DNA from: an uncultured Porphyromonadaceae bacterium
Lineage (GTDB): Bacteria; Bacteroidota; Bacteroidia; Bacteroidales; Muribaculaceae
NCBI GenBank assembly: GCA_905202215.1
Contig: CAJKRG010000011.1
Coordinates: 1-60,309, forward strand
Length of the DNA: 60,309 nt
Direction: 5' to 3'
Shown: positions 15,822-22,879 of the stretch, in pieces
How positions within the stretch are numbered: position 1 is the first letter of the stretch
How the letters are laid out: each line of letters opens with the position of its first letter
Made by a program: the position numbers and the translations under genes
Notes under the pieces: generated by a model
Told to the model about the DNA's origin: nothing
Database searches by the model: none
Seen by the model: the letters and a program-made list of their open reading frames with translations, nothing else

Positions 15822-17470
15822 TGCTTGGTGTCTTGTTCGTTGTTTTGATAGCGGTCGAGGCCGCACATTCCTTCATAAAGCCATGAGGTAAACTGGGCTT
15901 CGACCAGTGTCTGTCCCCATGCCACTGGCTTCATGCCTTTCCAGCGTTCGTTGACAAACGATGCCAGATCATAGAGCGCCTTCTGCTGACAGTTGAGACG
16001 GTCGCCGAGTATGGCGGCCGCACGGCAGGCGCAGAGACCGCCCTGACATGTTCCCATGCCCATACGTGTACGACGTCGCAGGTTTATAAGGTTGTTGACA
16101 TGAAGTTTGTCAATGGCGAAATTGACTTCTCCAACTGATACGGCCTCGCATTCGCAGACGAGGGCATCGTCGACATCGCCCGTCGGAATTTCGCTCGACA
16201 GAGTGCCGTGACGACCTTCGGCCGCACGTTGATCTGTGCTCATGTCGATGATATGATGCTTGCGGCTGTGCTCGCTCTTTCCTTCTTTTGCCTCGGAACC
16301 TGGCAGAGGTATTTCGGCTGTACGGCACGTTTTTCCCTCGATTCCGAGTTTTTTACATACCATGTCGGCGGCCCACTCTGCCATGAGTCGATAAGTCATG
16401 AGCTTGCCTCCCGATATGGTGACGAATCCCTCGATACCGTCGCGGACTGCGTGATCAAGACATACGATACCGCGGCTGATACTGCGGCCCGACGGATCGT
16501 CGTCGGAAGCAATAAGCGGGCGAACACCGGCATAGGCTCTCAGAATACGTGTATAGGCCAGTGACGGAGCTATCTTGATACCCTCGCGAAGAAGAACATC
16601 GACTTCCTCGGGGGTTACGGTCATGTTGTCGATCTGGTCATAGGGAATGCGGCTAGAGGTCGTTCCGATCAGTGAGATTGTATCGCCCGGCACAAGAATG
16701 TCGGCGTCGGCAGGCTTGCGGCAGCGGTTGATCACAACGTTATTCACACGATGACCGAAAATAAGAAGAGCACCTTTGGCCGGGAACATATTTATTTTCG
16801 CACCTGCCATCTCGACTATATGCTGCCCCCAGATACCGGCGGCATTCACCACAATATCGCATTCGACACGAGTGAGTTCGCCTGTATGATGATCGCGGAG
16901 CACGACACCGCAGATACGGTTGCCCGAACGGATAAAATCGACGACCTCATGATAGGTAAGAATGTCGGCGCCGTTCTGACGTGCGGCAAGAGCGTTTGCC
17001 GTAGTCAGCCGGAACGGATCGACCGCTCCGTCTGGCACCTTGACGGCACCTATGATGTCGGGATTGACCGCCGGCTCCATACGGATAGCCTCGGCAGGAT
17101 CTATGACCTCGGCATTGATACCGGCCTTCAGGCATGATTCAACAAAGGTTTTCTGATAATCGAGCGAATCCTCGGGCAAGGTCACGAAAAGACCGCCGGT
17201 GTCCTCCACACAGTGTGCGGCGATACGGCGAAGGGTCATATTTTCCTTGATACATTCCGTAGCCGACTCACCGTCGGTAACGGCATAGCGGGCTCCGCTG
17301 TGGAGCAATCCGTGATTGCGGCCGGTGGCGCCGGCGGTAAAATCGAGGCGTTCCACCAGCAGCACTTTAAGACCGCGCATGGCGCAGTCGCGGGCAGTAC
17401 CTGCACCGGTAGCGCCGGCGCCGATGATAACGACGTCGTAGTGCTTCGGTGGCTTTATGCTGTTTGTCAT
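15818..17470 (-). CDS. glpA: Anaerobic glycerol-3-phosphate dehydrogenase subunit A
   Basis: Catalytic FAD subunit that oxidises sn-glycerol-3-phosphate to dihydroxyacetone phosphate. It has 550 aa. The FAD-binding motif is VVIIGAGATGAGTARD (13-28), and RNHGLLHSGARY is typical of glycerol-3-phosphate dehydrogenases. The last ~100 residues carry a BFD-type [2Fe-2S] domain with CECEAVS and CQGGLC, as in GlpA rather than aerobic GlpD. It is the first gene of the seven-gene minus-strand operon, with a good Bacteroidota promoter about 95 nt upstream. Confidence 0.96.
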   Translation of the reverse strand: MTNSIKPPKHYDVVIIGAGATGAGTARDCAMRGLKVLLVERLDFTAGATGRNHGLLHSGARYAVTDGESATECIKENMTLRRIAAHCVEDTGGLFVTLPEDSLDYQKTFVESCLKAGINAEVIDPAEAIRMEPAVNPDIIGAVKVPDGAVDPFRLTTANALAARQNGADILTYHEVVDFIRSGNRICGVVLRDHHTGELTRVECDIVVNAAGIWGQHIVEMAGAKINMFPAKGALLIFGHRVNNVVINRCRKPADADILVPGDTISLIGTTSSRIPYDQIDNMTVTPEEVDVLLREGIKIAPSLAYTRILRAYAGVRPLIASDDDPSGRSISRGIVCLDHAVRDGIEGFVTISGGKLMTYRLMAEWAADMVCKKLGIEGKTCRTAEIPLPGSEAKEGKSEHSRKHHIIDMSTDQRAAEGRHGTLSSEIPTGDVDDALVCECEAVSVGEVNFAIDKLHVNNLINLRRRTRMGMGTCQGGLCACRAAAILGDRLNCQQKALYDLASFVNERWKGMKPVAWGQTLVEAQFTSWLYEGMCGLDRYQNNEQDTKQ

Positions 17471-17563
17471 AACGAAGTGGTCTAAATAGGTTCATTGCAA
17501 GAAAATCCGAGTTTCGACCGGCGAACGCACTGCTTTCGCTTTTACAGCTTCGCTATTTCGCAA

Positions 17564-17595
17564 CAAAAGTACGGCTTTTATTTTTCAAAACCAAA
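17564..17595 (-). promoter_or_regulatory. Promoter of the glpABC-GH97-glpT-HAD-GH36 operon
   Basis: On the minus strand, TTTG (17592-17595), a 20-nt spacer and TACTTTTG (17564-17571) form a full Bacteroidota promoter. TTCGCT-type repeats immediately downstream (17534-17540, 17549-17554, 17556-17561 on the plus strand) would fall over the first ~30 transcribed bases, a plausible operator for the neighbouring DeoR-type regulator. Confidence 0.7.
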
Positions 17596-17661
17596 TAAAA
17601 CTTATAAAAGAAGTGCTTATCATCATATAAAAGCAGTCCGAACCCTCTCAGAATGCTGTTT

Positions 17662-18528
17662 TCAATCCTTTTTCACGTATGGCTCGAAGAAATTCCAGAT
17701 GATTTCGGAAGTTTCAATATCTTTCTTAGCCCATGAGTGTTTGCCGCCCTCGATACGATAAAGCACAACATCGGCACCGGAAGGCGAGCCACCGTATACA
17801 GTACGGATCACCGTCTTGCCCGATTCGGGAAGAGAAGGCACCGTATCGCTCACAGCCGTCGTGCATCGGTTGTTTGCGGCAATGGCGGCAACAGCAAGCG
17901 GAACAGGAATATACGCACCCCAGCCACCTTTGTTTTCATGATCTCCGGCCCACATCGAAGTCTTGTCGGCCGTGCCGTGTATCTCCATGAAAGGAACAGG
18001 GATCGTTAGCCTCTCAGGCAGATATGTACACTCGAAAGTCAGTCCGGCCACAGAGGCATAAGCCTTGAATATAGTAGGATCGGTATAAGCGAACTGATAG
18101 CACAGATCGCCTCCGTTCGACATTCCCGCACAGAACACATTATCGCGACTCAATCCATAACGGCCGCATACTTCGTCGAGAAGGTGACGGAAATAATCGG
18201 CCTCATCGATAACAATCGACTCCTGAGGCGGATATCCGACCTTCCATCCGTCCTTACCCCTGGAATCAGGCAGACCATCGGGATAACATACTGCGAAACC
18301 GTGACGATCAGCGGCTGCGTTGAGGTCCGAAAGCCATCGTGTCTTGGAGCCGTAACCATGCACATATACCACCAGCGGAGCCTCCGGCGCAAGATTTTCC
18401 GGCACATACATGGCGTATGTGCGTGGCGTACCCTTATAATCGAAACTTATTTTCCCTGCGGGGTCGGCCTGCGCTCCGGCATACAGAAAACCCGCACATA
18501 AACACATAGTTATAAATAGCTGTCTCAT
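17662..18528 (-). CDS. Secreted CE1/PHB-depolymerase-like esterase
   Basis: Alpha/beta-hydrolase of the LpqC/poly(3-hydroxybutyrate) depolymerase and feruloyl-esterase group, 288 aa, with a signal peptide ending near residue 21 (AGAQA). The oxyanion motif is YVHGYGS (55-61). The nucleophile is S137 in GMSNGG, the acid is D188 in HGTADKT, and the histidine is H264 in GGKHSW, so the triad is complete. It removes ester-linked groups from a sugar or polymer. It ends 190 nt before glpA and has its own promoter. In this setting, ester decorations on the glycerol-phosphate substrate are possible targets. This is inference only; a xylan-type acyl esterase is the alternative. Confidence 0.85.
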   Translation of the reverse strand: MRQLFITMCLCAGFLYAGAQADPAGKISFDYKGTPRTYAMYVPENLAPEAPLVVYVHGYGSKTRWLSDLNAAADRHGFAVCYPDGLPDSRGKDGWKVGYPPQESIVIDEADYFRHLLDEVCGRYGLSRDNVFCAGMSNGGDLCYQFAYTDPTIFKAYASVAGLTFECTYLPERLTIPVPFMEIHGTADKTSMWAGDHENKGGWGAYIPVPLAVAAIAANNRCTTAVSDTVPSLPESGKTVIRTVYGGSPSGADVVLYRIEGGKHSWAKKDIETSEIIWNFFEPYVKKD

Positions 18529-18577
18529 AGTTCAGATTGTTTTACACCTCAAAGTTATCACAAGGGGCCGACAGTTG

Positions 18578-18585
18578 CAAATATA
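18578..18585 (-). promoter_or_regulatory. Promoter (-7 box) of the esterase gene
   Basis: TATATTTG on the minus strand is an exact TAnnTTTG box 50 nt before the esterase start. A TTTCGAT box (18587-18593, plus strand) abuts it and a second TTTCGTT lies at 18609-18615, so this divergent region could hold a regulator site. Confidence 0.55.
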
Positions 18586-18631
18586 ATTTCGATATTTTCA
18601 CATTTTTATTTCGTTTTCTTTTCTTTTTTAT

Positions 18632-18639
18632 TAATTTTG
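18632..18639 (+). promoter_or_regulatory. Promoter (-7 box) of the DeoR-type regulator
   Basis: TAATTTTG, a TAnnTTTG match, lies 24 nt before the regulator's ATG. The TTTCGTT box at 18609-18615 is close to where the -33 element should be, compatible with autoregulation. Confidence 0.6.
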
Positions 18640-18663
18640 CACCGAAACCACTCGATTATCGCC

Positions 18664-19449
18664 ATGACTATCACTAAGGAAGACCGCCACAAACTTATAC
18701 TCGACTCACTTCACCGCCATGAAGCCATGCAGGTTTCAGATCTTGCCGCGCTACTCGACGTCTCTACAGTGACAATACGAAAAGATCTTACAGAACTTGA
18801 GAAAGCGAACAAGCTATACCGAAGCCATGGCCGGGCTATCCTCATCAATCCCTATATCAACAACCGCTCAGTAAACGAGAAAGAGCATCTCGCCAGGGAA
18901 GAGAAAGAAGAAATAGGCCGTTTCGCCGCTACCCTGATCGATAGGAACGACAGTATCATCATAGCCTCGGGAACGACCGTGCTCGCTTTCGCCCGTGCGA
19001 TCGTGCCAAACCACCGCCTGACCGTCATATCCGCCTCCCTTCAGGTATCCGAACTTCTCGGCACAAACGAGTCCATTGATATCATGCAACTTGGGGGATC
19101 ACTGAGATCAAGTTCGCTCTCTGTAGTAGGAAAGGTGGCCGAGGCGCCGCTTTCCGACCTGTCGTGCAGCAAGCTTTTCCTCGGTGTCGACGGCATAGAT
19201 CTCGAATTCGGCATAACGACCACCGATATGCGCGAGGCCAATCTGAATCAGGAAATGATGCACGCCGCCCAGAAAACCATCGTATTGGCCGACTCTTCGA
19301 AGTTCAGGCGACGCGGTTTCTGCAAAATAGCCAACATCACCGACGTCGACATGATAATTACCGACAGCAATATCCCCGACAGGGTGGCACGACAGCTTGA
19401 AGAAAACGGTATAGACGTAAAAATAGTACCGGTATCCCCGAAACAATAA
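18664..19449 (+). CDS. DeoR/GlpR-family transcriptional regulator
   Basis: Cytoplasmic repressor-type regulator of the DeoR family, 261 aa from the ATG at 18664; an upstream TTG would fall inside the promoter. Residues 5-55 are the DeoR helix-turn-helix (MQVSDLAALLDVSTVTIRKD). The rest is a DeoR sugar-phosphate-sensing domain with IASGTTVLAFA and LGVDGIDLEFGIT. Members sense phosphorylated sugars, and GlpR senses glycerol-3-phosphate. Its position between the glpABC operon, the esterase and the GH31-glpQ pair makes it the likely local regulator, so GlpR is the best working name. A strong terminator follows it, making it a single-gene transcript. Confidence 0.88.
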   Translation: MTITKEDRHKLILDSLHRHEAMQVSDLAALLDVSTVTIRKDLTELEKANKLYRSHGRAILINPYINNRSVNEKEHLAREEKEEIGRFAATLIDRNDSIIIASGTTVLAFARAIVPNHRLTVISASLQVSELLGTNESIDIMQLGGSLRSSSLSVVGKVAEAPLSDLSCSKLFLGVDGIDLEFGITTTDMREANLNQEMMHAAQKTIVLADSSKFRRRGFCKIANITDVDMIITDSNIPDRVARQLEENGIDVKIVPVSPKQ

Positions 19450-19492
19450 CCAGAGCACAGCTCTCTTGCCCCGCCTTTTTAACGCATTATCA

Positions 19493-19522
19493 ATCCCGCC
19501 GATGTCCCCGGCGGGATTTTTT
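19493..19522 (+). terminator. Intrinsic terminator of the DeoR-type regulator
   Basis: ATCCCGCC (19493-19500) pairs with GGCGGGAT (19510-19517) and is followed by a T-run. It is a textbook plus-strand terminator about 45 nt past the regulator's stop. Confidence 0.92.
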
Positions 19523-19562
19523 GGTATCAGATTATTTTTAACATAAAATTTGTTGCATCTAT

Positions 19563-19594
19563 TTTGGCGGAATGAGCGATAATGTGTACTTTTG
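19563..19594 (+). promoter_or_regulatory. Promoter of the GH31-glycerophosphodiesterase pair
   Basis: TTTG (19563-19566), a 20-nt spacer and TACTTTTG (19587-19594) form a full Bacteroidota promoter. The 14-mer GTACTTTTGTTGCG is shared exactly with the glpA promoter, and a TTTCGATTCGAT element lies about 20 nt downstream. Co-regulation with the glp operon is plausible. Confidence 0.7.
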
Positions 19595-19781
19595 TTGCGC
19601 AAAGAAAGTTCCGATGTTTCGATTCGATACGCACGAATCTATTTCCAACACTTAAAACCAATCGTAGATTAATTATCACACACATCTGACACCGACACAA
19701 TCCTTCAAATTTCATTACATTCCAGCCATCGGCTGGAGTGCAGTGCCCGTATAAAACAACTATCAGGAAAAGACGAAAGAC

Positions 19782-22034
19782 ATGACAAAACTTGCCAGAA
19801 CCCTGTTGCCGGCGTTATTGCTTATCTCCTCGGCCACGACAACGGCTGCCAAAATTCCGACAGAAAACCCGATGGTCTTCGGAAACGCACGCCTTTCAAT
19901 AATCACCCCGCAACTCTTGCGCCTTGAGTATGCCAAAGACGGCAAGTTTATCGACGAGCCAACTCTTTTCGCCTACGACCGATCCAATATGCTGCCTTTC
20001 GACAGCATCGAAGTCAAGGATCTCGGCGACGGAAGATACGAAATCAAAACCTCGGCTCTGGACATATCCTATCACGATGACGGTTTCCCATTCTCGACAT
20101 CGAATCTGGCAGTCTACTATACTCTCGACGGGAAAAAGAAGAAATTCACCAATCGCTTCCTTCCGAAAAACAATCTCGGCGGCACGGTAGAGACACTCGA
20201 CCGCGTGACAAAAGAGATTCCGATGAACGACGGTCTTCTGAGCCGCGACGGCTGGTATATGATCGACGATGAACGCTCCGATCTTCTTGTAGACGGCTGG
20301 CTGAAGACACGCGATACAAAAAACCACATACAGGATCAGTACTGCTTCATCTACGGCAACGACTACCGCGGTGCCCTCGCCTCTCTCGGCGCAATCAGCG
20401 GCAAGGTGCCTATGACACGCAAATATATTCATGGCGTATGGTACTGCCGGTACTGGGATTACACCGCCGACGAATTTCTCGACATCATCAGAGGCTATGA
20501 CGAAAACGACTTCCCGATCGACAATATTGTCTTCGATATGGGCTGGCACACCAACGATGCCACTACAGGCACCGGCCATAACGGACATCTCAACTGGAAC
20601 GGCTATACATGGAACAAGGAACTGATCCCTGATCCCAAAGCGCTCATAGATTCCATCCACGCACGCAATGTCACCGTATCACTAAACGACCATCCCCACG
20701 ACGGTCTGCGCCCCCACGAACACAACTACGCAGAATTCGCGGCCGAACTCGGCGCGACAGACGGCCCTGTGCCTCTCTTCGACCTGTCGGACCGGAACTA
20801 TATGGAGAAATTCTTCAAATACGCCCACCGGCCCAGTGAAGACATGGGTGTCGACTTCTGGTGGCTCGACTGGCAGCAGAATTATCTATATCCCTACGTC
20901 CAGGGATACAACACTACCTCGCTCGCCTGGGTCAACGAACTGTATTACCGCGACTCACAGAACAATAACCGACGCGGTGCCGGCTACAGCCGCTGGGCCG
21001 GCTGGGGCGACCACCGCCATCCGATACAGTTCTCCGGCGATGCTCAGTCCAACTGGGAAATCCTCGCATTCGAAGTAAAACTGACTTCCGGCAGCGGCCA
21101 GGGCGGATGCTACTACTGGGCTCACGACATCGGCGGATTCCGCGGCAAGCCAAATCCCGAGCTTACCGTGCGATGGACGCAGTTCGGCGCTCTTTCGGCC
21201 GCCCTCCGCGTACACTCCACCAAAGACGCCAAGCTCGACCGCCGTCCGTGGATTTCGGGCGAGCAGGAAACCAAGGCCATGCGCCGCATGTATCACATGC
21301 GATCGCAGATAATGCCCTACGTCTATTCGAGCGTATGGCAGACACACAATACCATGGTGCCACTCAACCGCAACATGTTCATCGACTACGGCGGACAGCC
21401 CGAATCTTTCGACCAGCCGCAGCAATTCACATTCGGCGACATACTCCTCGCCGCCCCGATCACGTCACCCGGAGAAGGCGCGGACAAGACAGCCTCACAG
21501 AAAGTATGGTTCCCCGCCGGAGAGATATGGTACGATTATTTCACGCATGAACGCAAGGAAGGGGGACATACAGAGAATGTAGCCAAACCTCTCGACGAAT
21601 TTCCCCTCTACGTGCGCGGCGGCTGGATTATGCCGATGCAGCCCTACACTCCACGACCCGCCACCGAGCCCCTCACTACACTCATAATGCGCGTCTACCC
21701 CGCTGCCGGCGATGCCGACAACACATTCGTCCTATACGAAGACGACGGCATATCCCTCGACTATCAGAAAGGAATATACACAACAACCGACCTACAGTAT
21801 AAACAGACCGGCACAAAAGCAACCGTCACCGTACATCCGGCAAAGGGCACATATCCCGGCCAGATCACCCGGCGCGCCTATCGCCTCGAACTACCCGCTG
21901 TCAAGGCTGCTACACAGGTCAAGGTAAACGGCAAAAAGGCCAAGACCACATTCAACAACGAAACCGGCTGTACTACTCTCGAGATTCCCGCCACATCTGT
22001 AAACAAACAAGTCAAAATAGAATACGAACTATGA
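19782..22034 (+). CDS. GH31 alpha-glycosidase, exported
   Basis: Retaining alpha-glycosidase of family GH31, 750 aa, with a signal peptide (to about residue 23). The N-terminal beta-sandwich (to ~210) is followed by a TIM barrel with the nucleophile D363 in DFWWLDWQQ and the acid/base D420 in FSGDAQ. ISGEQETKAMRRMYHMRSQIMPYVY and the C-terminal beta domains follow. GH31 includes alpha-glucosidases, alpha-xylosidases, alpha-galactosidases and alpha-GalNAcases. The WLDWQ form of the nucleophile motif differs from the common WxDMNE, so the specificity is open. Its stop overlaps the phosphodiesterase ATG (ATGA), so the two are coupled and probably act on the same substrate. Confidence 0.92.
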   Translation: MTKLARTLLPALLLISSATTTAAKIPTENPMVFGNARLSIITPQLLRLEYAKDGKFIDEPTLFAYDRSNMLPFDSIEVKDLGDGRYEIKTSALDISYHDDGFPFSTSNLAVYYTLDGKKKKFTNRFLPKNNLGGTVETLDRVTKEIPMNDGLLSRDGWYMIDDERSDLLVDGWLKTRDTKNHIQDQYCFIYGNDYRGALASLGAISGKVPMTRKYIHGVWYCRYWDYTADEFLDIIRGYDENDFPIDNIVFDMGWHTNDATTGTGHNGHLNWNGYTWNKELIPDPKALIDSIHARNVTVSLNDHPHDGLRPHEHNYAEFAAELGATDGPVPLFDLSDRNYMEKFFKYAHRPSEDMGVDFWWLDWQQNYLYPYVQGYNTTSLAWVNELYYRDSQNNNRRGAGYSRWAGWGDHRHPIQFSGDAQSNWEILAFEVKLTSGSGQGGCYYWAHDIGGFRGKPNPELTVRWTQFGALSAALRVHSTKDAKLDRRPWISGEQETKAMRRMYHMRSQIMPYVYSSVWQTHNTMVPLNRNMFIDYGGQPESFDQPQQFTFGDILLAAPITSPGEGADKTASQKVWFPAGEIWYDYFTHERKEGGHTENVAKPLDEFPLYVRGGWIMPMQPYTPRPATEPLTTLIMRVYPAAGDADNTFVLYEDDGISLDYQKGIYTTTDLQYKQTGTKATVTVHPAKGTYPGQITRRAYRLELPAVKAATQVKVNGKKAKTTFNNETGCTTLEIPATSVNKQVKIEYEL

Positions 22035-22807
22035 AAACTCGTCTTATCATCGCCGCAGCATTGGCCGCGGCATCATCTCTGGCCGCTTCGGCAGCGCTTC
22101 CCAAAGTAATAGCACACCGTGGATACTGGGATACCGAAGGTTCGGCACAGAACTCTATCCGCGCTCTCGTCAAAGCCGACTCCATCGGTTGCCATGCATC
22201 TGAATTCGATGTATGGATGACCTCCGACGGAGTTCTGGTCGTAAATCACGACGACAATATCAACGGAGTACATATCGAAAGTTCGCCCGCAAAGAAAGTC
22301 CTTGCACAGAAACTCTCCAACGGTGAAAACGTGCCCACTCTGGAAAGTTACCTCGAACAGGCCGCCAAGCAGCCCTCGCGCATAGTCCTCGAACTCAAGA
22401 CGCACGACAGCCGTAAGCACGAGCGCAAAGCCATCAAGGACATTGTAAAGATGGTGAAGAAATACGGGCTTGAGGACAAGACCGACTACATCACATTCTC
22501 GAAATACGGCTTTCAGGATATCATCAAATACGCTCCCAAAGGGACTGCAGTATACTATCTTTCGGGCGACTATATCCCCTGGCAGATAAAAGAGATGGGC
22601 GGTGCCGGTATCGATTATTCCCTCAAGGCGATGAAGAAACACCCGGAATGGATCAAAATGACCCACGACCTCGGTATGGAGGTGAACGTCTGGACCGTAA
22701 ACGACCCCGCCGACATGCAATGGTGCATTGACAATGGTGTCGACTACATCACCACCAACGCTCCCGAGCAGCTCCAGCAGCTTCTCAAGAACCAGCCGGC
22801 AAAATAA
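22031..22807 (+). CDS. Periplasmic glycerophosphodiester phosphodiesterase (GlpQ-type)
   Basis: Metal-dependent glycerophosphodiesterase of the GDPD family, 258 aa, exported by a signal peptide (residues 1-21). The catalytic signature is complete: H29-R30 (AHRGYWD), E58 and D60 (SEFDVW), H73 (VNHDD) and E121 (LELK). It releases glycerol-3-phosphate from glycerophosphodiesters. Bacillus GlpQ also acts as an exo-enzyme on polyglycerolphosphate teichoic acid. Being coupled to GH31 and next to glpABC-glpT, it would supply the glycerol-3-phosphate that GlpT imports. Substrate could be phospholipid head groups or teichoic acid; sequence alone cannot decide. Confidence 0.93.
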   Translation: MKTRLIIAAALAAASSLAASAALPKVIAHRGYWDTEGSAQNSIRALVKADSIGCHASEFDVWMTSDGVLVVNHDDNINGVHIESSPAKKVLAQKLSNGENVPTLESYLEQAAKQPSRIVLELKTHDSRKHERKAIKDIVKMVKKYGLEDKTDYITFSKYGFQDIIKYAPKGTAVYYLSGDYIPWQIKEMGGAGIDYSLKAMKKHPEWIKMTHDLGMEVNVWTVNDPADMQWCIDNGVDYITTNAPEQLQQLLKNQPAK

Positions 22808-22826
22808 TCAGCCATACCAGTAATAC

Positions 22827-22874
22827 AAATTCCCCGGAAGAGAACGCCACAGCGGCAATCTCTCCGGGGAATTT
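22827..22874. terminator. Two-way terminator between the phosphodiesterase and TonB receptor genes
   Basis: AAATTCCCCGG (22827-22837) pairs perfectly with CCGGGGAATTT (22864-22874). The 11-bp stem separates two convergent genes and has A/T-rich flanks on both sides. Confidence 0.8.
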
Positions 22875-22879
22875 GCTTA

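Larger units (their letters stand above)
19450..19781 (+). other. 332-bp intergenic region: terminator, promoter and long leader
   Basis: The gap between the regulator and GH31 holds a terminator (19493-19522), a full promoter (19563-19594) and a leader of about 180 nt. The leader contains TTTCGATTCGAT at 19617-19628 and a small hairpin (CCAGCC/GGCTGG near 19722). I see no small reading frame or RNA gene here. The long untranslated leader could host regulation. Confidence 0.6.
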
